From contig NC_133297.1 of assembly GCF_005239225.2 (NCBI RefSeq), forward strand, positions 6,394,392-6,458,391: a stretch of 64,000 bases of DNA. The letters are read 5' to 3'. The notes under the pieces were generated by a model, which worked only from the letters and a program-made list of their open reading frames with translations, had not been told where the DNA came from and made no database searches. The DNA comes from Populus alba. Its lineage: Eukaryota > Streptophyta > Magnoliopsida > Malpighiales > Salicaceae. A program made the translations under genes and the position numbers. Position 1 is the stretch's first letter; every line of letters begins with the position of its first letter. Positions 1-10,945 of the stretch are shown one piece after another.

Positions 1-2398
1 CATATTCCTTCCTGTTGCGCACAGCAGTGTACCATCTCAGAAGGTATATGTCATTTTCATATTTGTCACTGTGGTACAACTTTTTTCCTTAGTGTTTTTT
101 TTTTTTATGTTAAAAATAAAATTCAAATAATAATAATAAAATATTATTTTAATTTATTTTAAAATAAAAAACATCCTTACCCTACTTTAAGAAAGACAAT
201 TAATTTAACCACAAACATACTTTAAAAAAGACAATTAATTTAATCAGAATTCTACCAAACAAGCAAAGATCAATCAATTCGAACTGCTTTATTATTGAAA
301 ATAAGAAAAGGAGGCTGTTTAGTCCAATATTCTATCATGCTTGCATCATATGTTTACTTTTTCTCAGTCTCATCTATATGTTTCGGTATCAATATACACT
401 GCTCAATTAAAATAATTTCAGTGAATGTTGTGTTTAATTATGGATATTTATGCAATTTACTAAACCTTGATTTTTAGCTAAAATAATCATCATTGATTAA
501 AATAAATAAATAAATCAAATCCATAAATAAAAAAAGAATCCGAGAATCTATTGTCTTATACTAAAAATTCAATATCTGAGTATAATTATTCAAGATGAAA
601 AATGATTTTTGATAATTCATCAATTAAATAAAGATAATCTAATAGTACTCTCGCAGCCAAAAACAAAAAAAAAATCTTAATAAAGTTCAATAAATATAAG
701 TTTTGAGAGCTAAGATTTGTTAATTAAAATAGTGCATAGCAGGCTAGCAACATTATTTTTAGCAATATATCAGTAAATAAAAGTTAAATTAAGTGAGCAC
801 AGTTAAAATGTAACAGTCAAACAGATTCAAAGCCACGAGGATTGCCATTGATTACCATTTTAACAGCATAGATACCATAATTGATCTTTAGAGCGGGAAG
901 CGATGTGAAATGTTGGATTTTTTTTTTTAAATCATTAGCACATTGGGATAAAAGCTATGATAGAACATCACTATTTGAAAAAATTAATGAAATAACATAC
1001 TTTTATTTTGTTGTGTTTTTAAAGCGTTATATTTATTAAATATTGGTATTTTTAAGTACGGCAAGATAATTATTGCACTTTATAATAACAACAATCAAAC
1101 ATGTCACATTTTTAAAGCTGTAACAACTTGATATGTAGGTTCATTGTCAATTTCTTAGCTCAATTGATTGACCTATTGATCTAGTTATATGAATTGGCTG
1201 ATTATTTCATACAAAAATCGTAATTTTATGAATTTTTTCTTCCAAATATATTTTATGAATGTCGATGATATAATTGAGCTAGGGATAATGAGTGATTTTA
1301 AGCAATTAGGCATGACTCTGTTATAACTAGATCAGGATTTACCTTAAACAGATTACGAGCTCGTTTGTTTTTGCATTTCAAAAGCAATTTGAAAAAAAAA
1401 TATTTTTTTTATTTGCTTCAAATTATTTATTAATGTTTTCAAACTATTTTGATATGTTGATGTCAAATATAATAATCAAATATTATTTTGATATATTTCA
1501 AAATAAAATTATTTTTAAAAAGCAACAACTACTATAATACCAAACATGCTCTACATGGATAGTTAAACAGATGCATTTATGAATATATGTGATAAGTATA
1601 AACCCAAGAAAAGGTTTGATTGCGTTGGACTAAAATTATATCTCAAAATGAACATAACTTTGACTTGACCGTTTGATCATGTTTAAATTTTTATAAATGT
1701 TTTTGGAGGCTTTTTTTTTTTCATGGAGTGGCTATGAAATTGCAAATTTGATGGTAAAATCTTTGATTTTTTAAAAATATTATCTTGAGGCCTTGATTTT
1801 TATAGTTTTATAATTTTACTTGTTATTTTTAAAATGGTTTATCAATTTAATTAATTATTATGAACTGATCAATTAATTATTCATGAATTTAATTGATGTT
1901 GAGTTATAAACTGTAACATTAATTAAAAACAATTTTGAATTATTACATTTAATTGATGTTGTGGTTTAGAATTGTTATTTAAAAAAAATGATATTTAACT
2001 CTTTTTTTTTCCGGTAGGTATGATAATTCGTTATTTTTTTTGTTTTGTCTTGCATTCTAACAATTTGTCCGTGAACTGTGGCCCCTATCAGCAATTTTGT
2101 TTTTTTTTTTTAAAGAAAAAAAAAGAATTTAATTATGGTATTCGTAATTTAATTTCGTATCAATCTGTCCTGTCGTGGGACAAGAAAACGAACACAAGAA
2201 ACCAAATAGTTTTCATTTTCTCAACAAGAAGGAAAGGAGACCCTTCCTCTCCTTTTCGTCCATGAAATGAAATAAAACGAGCATTTAACTCGTTTTCGAC
2301 GACTATTTTGGAGTCTTTCTCTGCGAAGCACCATTGAAATTATTAATCCTCTCTGCAACATCTCTATTAAGACCACGCATTTTTTTTTAGACTTCTCA
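1..2398. other. AT-rich intergenic region
   Basis: This stretch is AT-rich with many homopolymer runs. Its short open frames show no coding signature. Besides the small MITE described separately I see no gene. The last 150 bases or so become CT-rich (around 2400-2470), which fits the promoter and leader of the gene that starts at 4006. Confidence 0.6.
1357..1551. mobile_element. 195-bp MITE with GAGC terminal inverted repeats
   Basis: The element begins GAGCTCGTTTGTTTTTGC. Its other end, read on the minus strand, is GAGCATGTTTGGTATTATAG, so the termini are imperfect inverted repeats. Both sides carry the trinucleotide TAC (1354-1356 and 1552-1554), a candidate target-site duplication. The interior is an AT-rich fold-back sequence with no coding capacity. 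A superfamily cannot be assigned with confidence; PIF/Harbinger-like is possible from the 3-bp duplication. Confidence 0.5.
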
Positions 2399-2498
2399 AG
2401 TATATCAATAATCTTTCTGACTTCTCTTCTCTTCTTCTCTCCTCTTCACTTCACTTCCTCAAATTTCAACTTAATTCTCGAGCTTTGAAGGAAAAAAG

Positions 2499-3920
2499 GT
2501 ATGCTTCCCTTGGTCTTTTTTTTTAATGGGTCTTTACTGTTTTCTCTTGAGCTGTTTGGGGAGTTTAGCAACCCGTATTTTTGTTGGGTTTAATGAGTTT
2601 TAAGTAAGACATGTTTTGCGTTTGTCCTTGCTTCATGTTTGTGTGGAATCTTCTTTTGTTTTTTTCGGGTCGTGGTTCTTTGATCGTTGATGGAATCAAA
2701 GAAAGTTTGAGTTTTGAGAGATTAAGCAAAAAACTCTGGTCTTGAGAAGTTTTCTGGGCCTTTTTTTTGGAATGATCAGGTTGTCTGTTTCTCTGTTTGG
2801 CTAGAAAGAAAAAAGTTCTGCTTGAGTTTTTTTTCCGTGGAACGAGAAGAAAAGAAAAGAAAGCAAGTAATAGCTCAAGTGGCTGTAGTAAGCGAAGCTT
2901 TGTTGATTTTCTGTTAACTCGAGATAAGTGGTAAATACTCCATAAATAAAATAAAATAAAATAATTCCTGGGCTATGTCTCCTTTTATGCTCTGCTTGGT
3001 GGCTGAGAAAATTGCAAAAGTAAAATGGGATGATTCCATATATTCTGGTCCACCTTTTTGCTAATAGACCAAGTGGGAAAAAAGGAAAATTCTTTTGCTA
3101 AATCACTCATGGAATCTGGACAGCCGAAGGTCCTTTTGGTTCTCCCTTTTTTTTTCTTTACTTTGTGATTTGTATGTTCTTATAAGAAACTAAAAAGCCT
3201 CTAAACTTTATACAAGAGAATCTCCCTTGTTTAATTGAATGTTTTTTTTGTTCAGCCTATTAAGGTTCTCCTTCTAGCTCTCTTGATAATTTAAGTTACT
3301 TAACGGAAAGGAAATTGTGAAACAAATTTTCTATGGTGTGTAGATTTTATTTCTTGAAGGGAGGGTCATTCATATGAATTAAATGATTTTTATTTATGGT
3401 GTTTAAGCAGTCAAGATCAGACATTTGAACTTAATATTACATTTAGCTTACAAACCAAATGGTAACAACCGCTGGTGTTTTTGTTAAGTAATTTTACAGG
3501 GATCTGCAGGAAATTTTTTGTGGAAATCTAGGTTAAAACTCTCTGCTGAAATACCTTTATGAAACAACTCTGTGTTTATAAATTAGTCTACCATCAGTTT
3601 AGATTGAAGTTGGTAATTGGTTGTCTGTTAGGCTATTTTGCAAATGTTTGGTACATGTTGTATTTCTGTTTTCACATGGCTGCATATGGGTTAATCAGCT
3701 GTTGAATCTTTTCACTTTTGAGTTCTCCCTTGCAATTGTTCACTTCTAATTTATACCATTTGGCACCACCATGAATTTGAAGTCTTCTGCACTTTGTTTT
3801 CCATTTATTTTTGGGTCCTGAAGGTTGTTAAGCATTCAAATCAATGTTGTTGCGACCACCTTTATATTGGTTTGTATTATTATCTGATTACACTGTAATT
3901 ATCTGTTTCATTCATTTCAG
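2499..3920 (+). other. 5'UTR intron of the MCTP gene (inferred)
   Basis: A donor (AAAAAAG|GTATGC) at 2499 follows a CT-rich leader. A good acceptor (TTTCATTTCAG|GTATC) sits at 3919-3920, with a T-rich tract before it. The 1.4-kb interval has no convincing open frame and ends 85 bases before the ATG at 4006. Long leader introns in front of a single coding exon are common in this plant family. The splice sites are inferred from sequence only. Confidence 0.55.
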
Positions 3921-4005
3921 GTATCAGTTGTTTCCTGTCAATTCCTGCAAAAGCAAATTAAATTTCCCCGTACACAGTCCTTTGTCAATTTGATATAGAG
4001 ATCTG

Positions 4006-7000
4006 ATGAATAATCTCAAGCTGGGAGTGGAGGTAGTGGGCGCCCATGACCTTATGCCCAAAGATGGGCAGGGCTCAGCCAATACTTTTGTTGAGCTTCG
4101 TTTTGACCATCAGAAATTTCGTACTTCTATTAAAGACAAAGATCTCAGTCCTGTTTGGAATGAAAGCTTCTACTTCAACATCTCTGATCCAAACAAACTT
4201 TCTAACCTCAGTCTCGAGGCCATCGTCTACCACCATAACAGAGAGAACAGCTCCCAATCCATCCTTGGAAAAGTTCGTCTCACTGGGACATCTTTTGTAC
4301 CCTACTCGGATGCTGTGGTTTTGCACTACCCACTTGAAAAACAAGGCATTTTATCTCGTGTCAAAGGAGAGCTTGGTTTGAAAGTATTTGTTACGGATGG
4401 TCCTTCTATAAGATCCTCAAACCCACTCCCTGCTACGGAATCTTCTCTGTTTTCAGACTCTCGTGCTGCCCAAAGTCAAGCTTCAGAACAACAGATTCCA
4501 AATGTGGCCCAAAAACTGTTATCTAACAACAAATCTGAGTCAAGGCAAACGTTTCATCACCTTCCAAACCCTAGTCAGTCACAGAAACAGCAGCATGTTC
4601 CACCCGCAGCAACTCAGCCACCAATGGATTATGGGATTCACGAGATGAAATCTGAACCTCAAGCTCCAAGAGTTGTTCGCATGTTCTCAGGCTCATCAGC
4701 ACAACCTGTCGATTACGCACTTAAAGAGACTAGTCCTTTTCTTGGAGGGGGGCAAGTAGTCGGAGGGCGAGTCATACGTGGAGATAGACCTTCCAGCAGC
4801 TATGATCTTGTTGAACAAATGAAGTACCTTTATGTGCGAGTTGTGAAGGCTCAAGACCTTCCTACCATGGATGTGACTGGGAGCCTTGATCCATATGTTG
4901 AAGTAAAAGTTGGGAATTATAAAGGAATCACGAAACACTTTGAGAAGAACAAAAACCCTGAGTGGAATGAGGTGTTCGCCTTTGCAGGTGATAGATTGCA
5001 GTCATCTGTATTGGAAGTCATGGTCAAGGATAAGGATCTGGTTAAGGATGACTTTGTTGGGATTGTAAGGTTTGACAGGAATGAGGTTCCTACTAGGGTT
5101 CCACCTGATAGTCCATTGGCTCCAGAATGGTATCGGCTTGAAGACAAGAAAGGAGAGAAAATAAAAGGGGAACTGATGCTCGCTGTCTGGTATGGTACTC
5201 AAGCTGATGAGGCATTCCCTGATGCTTGGCACTCAGATGCAATTTCGCCTGATAATTCTTCCTTAATCTCTACACTCATCCGCTCTAAAGTATATCATTC
5301 TCCAAGACTCTGGTATGTCCGTGTTAAGGTGATTGAGGCTCAAGACCTAGTGGTATCTGACAAGAATCGTTTTCCAGATGCTTATGTTAAGGTACAGATT
5401 GGTAACCAGGTTTTGAAGACAAAGATTGCTCAGAGTCGGACAATGAATCCAGTGTGGAATGAGGAGCTAATGTTTGTTGCTGCTGAACCCTTTGATGATC
5501 ATCTGATCCTTGTGGTTGAAGACCGCACTGGGCCTAACAAAGATGAGAGCATAGGGAAGGTTGTTATACCATTGAACTCCATTGAGAAGCGCGCTGATGA
5601 TCACTTTATTCGTAGTCGGTGGTTTGGCCTTGAAAAGTCCATGTCAGCTGCCATGGATGAGCATCAGGTGAAGAAGGATAAGTTTTCTAGTAGACTCCAT
5701 CTGCAAGTTGTGCTTGATGGAGGGTACCATGTGCTTGACGAGTCAACTCACTACAGCAGTGATCTTCGACCAACAGCAAAGCAGCTTTGGAAGCCACCAA
5801 TAGGTGTTTTGGAGCTTGGGGTTTTAAATGCTGTAGGGCTCCACCCAATGAAAACAAGAGAGGGGAAGGGTACCTCAGATACATACTGCGTGGCAAAGTA
5901 TGGTCAGAAATGGATTCGGACTCGAACCATAATCAACAGCCTCAGCCCAAAATACAACGAGCAGTACACATGGGAGGTTTTTGATCCTGCAACAGTTCTC
6001 ATTGTAGGGGTTTTCGATAACAACCAGCTTGGTGGTTCCAATGATAATAAAGACACAAAAATTGGCAAGGTTCGGATTCGACTCTCTACCCTTGAAACTG
6101 GTCGTGTTTATACACATTCATACCCGCTGCTAGTCCTTCAACCTTCTGGTGTCAAGAAGATGGGCGAGTTACATCTAGCCATAAGATTCTCCAACACATC
6201 ATTCACAAACATGGTGTTTCAATACTCACGACCACTTTTGCCAAAGATGCACTATGTAAGGCCATTGACTGTAATGCAGCAGGACATGCTACGTCATCAG
6301 GCTGTCAATGTAGTAGCAGCTCGTCTTGGTCGGTCTGAACCTCCTCTTAGGAAAGAAGTCATAGAATACATATCTGATGCAGACTCGCATCTTTGGAGCA
6401 TGAGGCGCAGCAAGGCAAACTTCTTCAGGCTGATGTCAGTTTTCTCGGGATTACTTTCTGTAGGAAAATGGTTCAGTGAAGTTTGCATGTGGAAGAATCC
6501 CATCACTACAGTTCTAGTACAAATCCTCTTTGTTATGCTTCTCTATTTTCCAGAACTGATTTTGCCAACTGCGTTTCTATACATGTTTCTGATAGGGGTT
6601 TGGAATTATCGTTTCCGACCACGTTACCCTCCTCACATGAACACAAGAATTTCTCATGCAGATGCAGTGAATCCTGATGAGCTTGATGAGGAATTCGACA
6701 CATTTCCATCAAGACGGAGCCCAGAGATAGTTCGTTTTAGGTATGATCGACTGAGGAGTGTGGCTGGGAGGATCCAGACTGTTGTGGGTGATGTGGCTAC
6801 CCAAGGAGAGCGGGTTCAAGCGCTACTAAGCTGGAGGGATCCTCGCGCCACAACTATCTTCTTGATTTTCTGTCTAGTGGTTGCCATAGTGTTGTATGCA
6901 ACACCTTTTCAGGTGCTTGCTCTTCTTGGGGGGTTTTACTTTATGAGGCATCCTAGGTTTCGTCACAAGACTCCATCAGCACCAATTAATTTCTTCCGTC

Positions 7001-7032
7001 GTCTGCCGGCGAGGACAGATAGTATGTTGTGA
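4006..7032 (+). CDS. MCTP: Multiple C2 domain and transmembrane region protein (MCTP/FTIP family)
   Basis: This is a single uninterrupted coding exon of 1008 residues, the usual size and intronless form of plant MCTPs. Four C2 domains are visible, starting near residues 5, 272, 436 and 599; each has the Ca/phospholipid-binding layout, for example SLDPYVEVK and NPEWNEVF in the second. Residues about 150-265 form a low-complexity Ser/Gln/Pro linker. The C-terminal PRT_C region has two hydrophobic blocks (about 833-870 and 949-980), separated by a charged loop, and ends FFRRLPARTDSML, the family's hallmark tail. MCTPs sit in the ER, often at plasmodesmata, where they tether ER to plasma membrane. 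Some members (FTIP1, QUIRKY) traffic FT or act in organ signalling. Which branch this belongs to needs a tree. The start is the first ATG after the inferred leader intron. Confidence 0.96.
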   Translation: MNNLKLGVEVVGAHDLMPKDGQGSANTFVELRFDHQKFRTSIKDKDLSPVWNESFYFNISDPNKLSNLSLEAIVYHHNRENSSQSILGKVRLTGTSFVPYSDAVVLHYPLEKQGILSRVKGELGLKVFVTDGPSIRSSNPLPATESSLFSDSRAAQSQASEQQIPNVAQKLLSNNKSESRQTFHHLPNPSQSQKQQHVPPAATQPPMDYGIHEMKSEPQAPRVVRMFSGSSAQPVDYALKETSPFLGGGQVVGGRVIRGDRPSSSYDLVEQMKYLYVRVVKAQDLPTMDVTGSLDPYVEVKVGNYKGITKHFEKNKNPEWNEVFAFAGDRLQSSVLEVMVKDKDLVKDDFVGIVRFDRNEVPTRVPPDSPLAPEWYRLEDKKGEKIKGELMLAVWYGTQADEAFPDAWHSDAISPDNSSLISTLIRSKVYHSPRLWYVRVKVIEAQDLVVSDKNRFPDAYVKVQIGNQVLKTKIAQSRTMNPVWNEELMFVAAEPFDDHLILVVEDRTGPNKDESIGKVVIPLNSIEKRADDHFIRSRWFGLEKSMSAAMDEHQVKKDKFSSRLHLQVVLDGGYHVLDESTHYSSDLRPTAKQLWKPPIGVLELGVLNAVGLHPMKTREGKGTSDTYCVAKYGQKWIRTRTIINSLSPKYNEQYTWEVFDPATVLIVGVFDNNQLGGSNDNKDTKIGKVRIRLSTLETGRVYTHSYPLLVLQPSGVKKMGELHLAIRFSNTSFTNMVFQYSRPLLPKMHYVRPLTVMQQDMLRHQAVNVVAARLGRSEPPLRKEVIEYISDADSHLWSMRRSKANFFRLMSVFSGLLSVGKWFSEVCMWKNPITTVLVQILFVMLLYFPELILPTAFLYMFLIGVWNYRFRPRYPPHMNTRISHADAVNPDELDEEFDTFPSRRSPEIVRFRYDRLRSVAGRIQTVVGDVATQGERVQALLSWRDPRATTIFLIFCLVVAIVLYATPFQVLALLGGFYFMRHPRFRHKTPSAPINFFRRLPARTDSML

Positions 7033-7785
7033 ACCTATAATTGGTTTGTTCAGGCAAAAGCCTTGCAAGGGTGTCAGATCTGGATGGTCTCAGTAGTGCT
7101 TGTGAATCTCTGGATGATTGTTTTTCACTTGGTGTTTTGTTTCCCTGGATATCGGTACAAATCTATGCATGACAGTAAATTAAGTTAACCATAGATATCT
7201 GGTATTTATGCTTTTGGTATATAATGGAGCGGACTCAGCATCAGATGCCACTGTTGCTTCTGGGTTTCTGAGCAGAATCATGATATCATTTTGTGCCATT
7301 GTTAGTGATACTGGTGTTATGAATTACTTCTTGATCTTAATGCATAAAAATCTGCTTAATCCTTGCAGGAAATTATGATATGCATTAGAATGGTGCCTAT
7401 GGTTATGTTTCTGCATTCTTTAGAACAGGGGTTTGTTTTGGGAATGGGTGAAGGACATGGCTTCTCTCGCAGAAAATTGTCCAATCACATTTCTGGTCAA
7501 GAAAATAGCTCTTGTTGGACCAATAACTCCATTGGCAAGTCTTGTGCTCACTAGAAAGTAAATAGCAAACAAGGGCGATTAGATTACAAAAAGAAAAATG
7601 CCCGTATGAAACTTTTGAAATCCTTGATCGCCCAATACACCTGAAACAGAGCTAAGAAAAGAACAGGCTCATAAACTGCATTGCTGCAACCATCCGTCAC
7701 CTTACTCTTCTAGTCTTTGAGAACTTCTTACAGATAGGATGCTATATTTCAGAACACCAAGCATGAAGCAATCTGTTGGACCAGG

Positions 7786-7856
7786 CAGTATATGTCCATC
7801 TCACCCCAGTCGCTTTCAGGCACTCCCAAGGCCATCCAAACTGCTTTTGAGGCATC
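7786..7856 (-). pseudogene. Kiwellin 3'-end fragment, antisense relic
   Basis: Read on the minus strand, about 71 bases encode [19 protein letters not shown] and then MDIYW. This is the C-terminal signature of the kiwellin copies at 8482 and 38498. Nothing recognisable of the rest of the gene lies on either side, so it is a fragment rather than a gene. It points the opposite way to the neighbouring intact copy 0.6 kb away, which suggests an old inverted duplication or the decayed end of another family member. Confidence 0.85.
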
Positions 7857-8081
7857 TCTCCACTCTTCAGCAATGCAACAGCACCATTTAGTTTAGTATA
7901 GTTCCATTTGATAGAATCAAATTATTATGTGCTCAATCACAATCCCCCAAAATGCTGTGCTCTGAAACTTCGTATTATCATGCAGTGCGGCTAGTTTGAT
8001 CCCTTTCTCATCCAGTCCTTTTAGGACAAGGCAGCATTTTCTCAAACCTGGAATCACTCAAATGTGGCACACTATATCAGG

Positions 8082-8176
8082 ACAACAGTCATATATAATA
8101 AACACATATCGAAAACGATGCCTTTCAGCAGTTTATCAAAAAAGATGAAGACAACAGTCATATATAATAAACACAT
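8082..8176. repeat. 26-bp direct repeat pair
   Basis: The sequence ACAACAGTCATATATAATAA followed by ACACAT occurs at 8082-8107 and again at 8151-8176, with 43 bases between. The two copies are identical over 26 bases. It lies in the upstream region of the kiwellin gene at 8482. Confidence 0.85.
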
Positions 8177-8398
8177 TAAAGGGAGTAATTAGTTGAAAGT
8201 GGAATATTAGTTCACACTGTATCAGGACAGGACAATCGTGTTGATAGTATCCCGAGGCAGACGCCGCGTGCTTCCACAATTCTGATGCCTTTATATTGTT
8301 TTTATTAACAAAACCAAGTTTCGAAGAAAACTCAGAAGGGAAAACAGTATAGCTGGTCATTTTGTAATATTTCAGGAGTAACGTGGTAGATTTCATAA

Positions 8399-8414
8399 GG
8401 TCATTGCTATAAAT
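8399..8414 (+). promoter_or_regulatory. Kiwellin core promoter, TATA box
   Basis: AGGTCATTGCTATAAAT contains a TATA box at 8408-8414, 68 bases before the ATG at 8482. The same block, AGGTCATTGTTATAAAT, precedes the kiwellin pseudogene at 13149, so the two promoters share ancestry. Confidence 0.65.
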
Positions 8415-8481
8415 GCAGGCTAGGATATCCTGTCCAGCAAACTCATTTAAGGCAATAACAGATCTACAGAAGAGTGAGAGA

Positions 8482-9132
8482 ATGAAGGCTTTTAGCATGA
8501 AAAACTCTGTTTTTCTCCTAGCCATTCTCGTCTTAACCTATACTTTACACATTGAAGCTCAGCAATGCCATCCAAGCGGCCAAATCATGGGAACGAATCC
8601 TCCTCCGGACCAATGTAACCAAGAGAATGATTCGGACTGTTGCAAAAACGGCAAGTACCACACAACCTACATATGTTCACCGCCGGCGTCCAGCAGCACA
8701 AAAGCAACCCTTACCCTGAACAGCTTTCAGAAGGGTGGGGATGGAGGTGCACCATCGGAGTGTGACAATCAATACCACTCCGATGACACACCTGTGGTGG
8801 CGCTTTCAACTGGATGGTATGGCAACGGGAATAGATGCTTAACCTACATAAATATCCATGGTAATGGAACGAGTGTTAAGGCCAAGGTAGTTGATGAATG
8901 CGACTCTACAATGGGATGTGATTCTGACCATGATTATCAGCCTCCTTGTCCTAACAACATTGTGGATGCTTCGAAAGCTGTTTGGACAGCATTGGGAGTT
9001 CATGAAAGCGACTGGGGTGAAATGGATATTTACTGGTCTGATGCTGATCCGATACCGGTGGCTCTCTCATTTTTTTTGTGGCATCTGGTTGATGCACACC
9101 CTATACTATGTAACCGCTACATTGTGTGTTAA
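8482..9132 (+). CDS. Kiwellin / ripening-related protein with abnormal C-terminal extension
   Basis: The ORF from the ATG at 8482 gives 216 residues; a second ATG at 8497 is possible. I prefer 8482 because the copy at 13149 has the same double-Met arrangement. A secretion signal (residues about 1-27, ending IEA) is followed by the Cys-rich kissper-type module (CHPSGQI to NDSDCC) and the double-psi beta-barrel domain with [21 protein letters not shown]. Kiwellins are secreted apoplastic proteins; some block fungal chorismate mutase effectors. Relatives stop directly after WSDA. Here one T of the GCTTGA stop context is missing near 9045, so the frame reads on for 28 residues that include a hydrophobic stretch. 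It may still be expressed, but the tail could impair folding or secretion. Confidence 0.85.
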   Translation: MKAFSMKNSVFLLAILVLTYTLHIEAQQCHPSGQIMGTNPPPDQCNQENDSDCCKNGKYHTTYICSPPASSSTKATLTLNSFQKGGDGGAPSECDNQYHSDDTPVVALSTGWYGNGNRCLTYINIHGNGTSVKAKVVDECDSTMGCDSDHDYQPPCPNNIVDASKAVWTALGVHESDWGEMDIYWSDADPIPVALSFFLWHLVDAHPILCNRYIVC

Positions 9133-10535
9133 AGCTAGAAAAAGGGTTGTAATATTATGTTATCTTTATCCATAAAATCCTAATTCTGAAAACGTGACTC
9201 TGTTTTTATTTGAATAGAAGAAATGATGTCTTCAGCAAGAACTGTTAGCTTGACCAGACAACTGATTATACAAGCATTTAACACTGTGACAACTGACAAT
9301 AATTCCAAAGTGACAGCCTCTGAATTCTCAAACAGATCAGCTATCTTCCCCTCACGAGACAGAGTGGGGAGGACATGAGAAAGTTTGTGGAAACTTCCAT
9401 GCTTACAAGATATCATGCTTTCAGGCAGATCAATTGACTACAGAAATTTTCATTGAAGTAACAAGCCGCGCATTATTATCCCGCTAACAAAATACACACG
9501 TAAGTCAGTGAGATCTCAGTCGAAATCCAATGAGAAAGGTGACTTGCACCGTTTTTACACCAAGGTTTTCGGTTTTTGCTTGAGTTTTGGTTCAAGAAAG
9601 GTTGAAGAACAAGTGATTTTCCTCTTATCTTATTTTTTTATTATGGTTTGATTATGCAAGGATTAGAGAAGAGATTATAATTTTGTTATGATTTTGATGA
9701 TATAATGATTTAAGAGTTTAAATTATATGTTACAATGTTAGTTGGACTGAAATGAACTAGTTTAATGTTTTAATTGAAGGTTTGTTGAAGAACAAAAGGT
9801 TTATTTTAGGGATATGCAATTTTGAAGACTTACAGATTCCTACTCTAGGAATCCCATTCAACCGGTCAACTGATTTGTTTGAATTAGTTGATTGGTTTGC
9901 TTGTTACTACTGGTAGATCGGTTGGCCTATGATAACGGTTGATCACTTGATCATTCTGGTTGACCCAGCAATAAAGTTCTTTTCGGGCCTGTTAGGTTCG
10001 ATTAGTTTATGTTATGTTTGGGATTGATCGAGTAAAATAATTTGACCTTGTATTTATGTTTTGACCTCTTAAGCTTGGAGTTTTAAATCTTTTATGTTGT
10101 TTTTCTTCGAGTTTTGTTTTAGTGTTTTCCATATCCATTCAATAAGAGATCTTGGATTGAGTCGGTATATAGGTTTTGTTGATGTTCTTTCTAACGATCT
10201 TCAACAGTCTTCGTTTCTACATTTATTGTCTTTTGCTTTTGTTTTCTAGACGAGTCAGGTAATTTTTAATATGTATTTAATATAGATAAATATGTATGTT
10301 GATTATATAATAAGTACAACTAGATAAATATGAATTTAAAGCTTAGCATATATTGAATATTTTTATCGCTAATGTGTTGCCATTGGCGACAACTAGCAGA
10401 CAAATTAGTGGTCATAATGCCGAGAGGGCATGGACACTTTTTGGAAAATGTTAGCTACGCATATAATAATTTACCATGATAGTGGTCGGGGGCCTGACGC
10501 ACGTTACTACAATATTAAAATACCATTGAGAGTAC

Positions 10536-10727
10536 ACCAAGGCTTGTAGCCCAGCGGTGGCAAGGGTTTCCTTACCTCTGCATTCTAGGTTCAAGCCTCA
10601 GCGTGTACGCCTGTCACCCCCGTGGTGTCTTATATGTTCATTGAGTTTGTAGGATGTTCAGTGAGTCGTGGGATTAGTCGCGGTGCGCGCAAACTGGCCC
10701 GGACACTCACGTAAATAATAATAAAAA
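10536..10727 (+). mobile_element. tRNA-derived SINE, copy 1
   Basis: The head has RNA polymerase III promoter elements: box A-like TAGCCCAGCGGTGG (10547-10560) and box B-like GGTTCAAGCC (10588-10597). The body ends CCCGGACACTCACG followed by an A-rich tail (TAAATAATAATAAAA). It is flanked by ATACCATTGAGAGT before and ATACCCTTGAGAGT after, near-identical target-site copies. It has no coding capacity and depends on LINE machinery. The family is not named here. Confidence 0.8.
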
Positions 10728-10748
10728 AAAATACCCTTGAGAGTGCAC

Positions 10749-10773
10749 TTGAGCTATTGGCCTAGTGATGGAA

Positions 10774-10805
<32 letters not shown>

Positions 10806-10945
10806 CCGGGTTCAAATTTTATTGTGTATGCCTGTCACCTCGCGGTGCTTTACATGCTCACTGGGTTTCCAGGATGTTCAGTGGGCCGTAAGATTAGTCA
10901 TGATGTGCGTAAATTGATCCGGACATCCACGTAAATAAATAAATA
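10749..10945 (+). mobile_element. tRNA-derived SINE, copy 2 in tandem
   Basis: This matches copy 1 along its length: a box A remnant (GCCTAGTGATGG), a 28-base T run in place of part of the head, a box B remnant (GGGTTCAAAT), the CTGTCACC and GGATGTTCAGTG motifs, and the end ATCCGGACATCCACG with a TAAA tail. It is more diverged in the promoter boxes than copy 1. A third copy of the target sequence, ACCCTTGAGAGT, follows at about 10949. Confidence 0.78.

Larger units (their letters stand above)
7033..8481. other. MCTP 3' region and intergenic DNA
   Basis: The first 300-500 bases are probably the 3'UTR of the MCTP gene. Beyond them is an antisense kiwellin fragment (7786-7856) and a 26-bp direct repeat. 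From about 8400 the sequence is the promoter and leader of the kiwellin gene at 8482. Short open frames here look like chance. Confidence 0.5.

Noticed and set aside
4046..6677. Many shorter ORFs in other frames within the MCTP exon
   Set aside because: They are shadows of the 1008-codon frame, which alone has recognisable domains.
8136..8525. 129-codon minus-strand ORF over the kiwellin promoter
   Set aside because: Low-complexity composition and overlap with the TATA region and kiwellin start; no known domain.
9180..9416. 78-codon minus-strand ORF downstream of the kiwellin gene
   Set aside because: No start context, family match or splice partner found.
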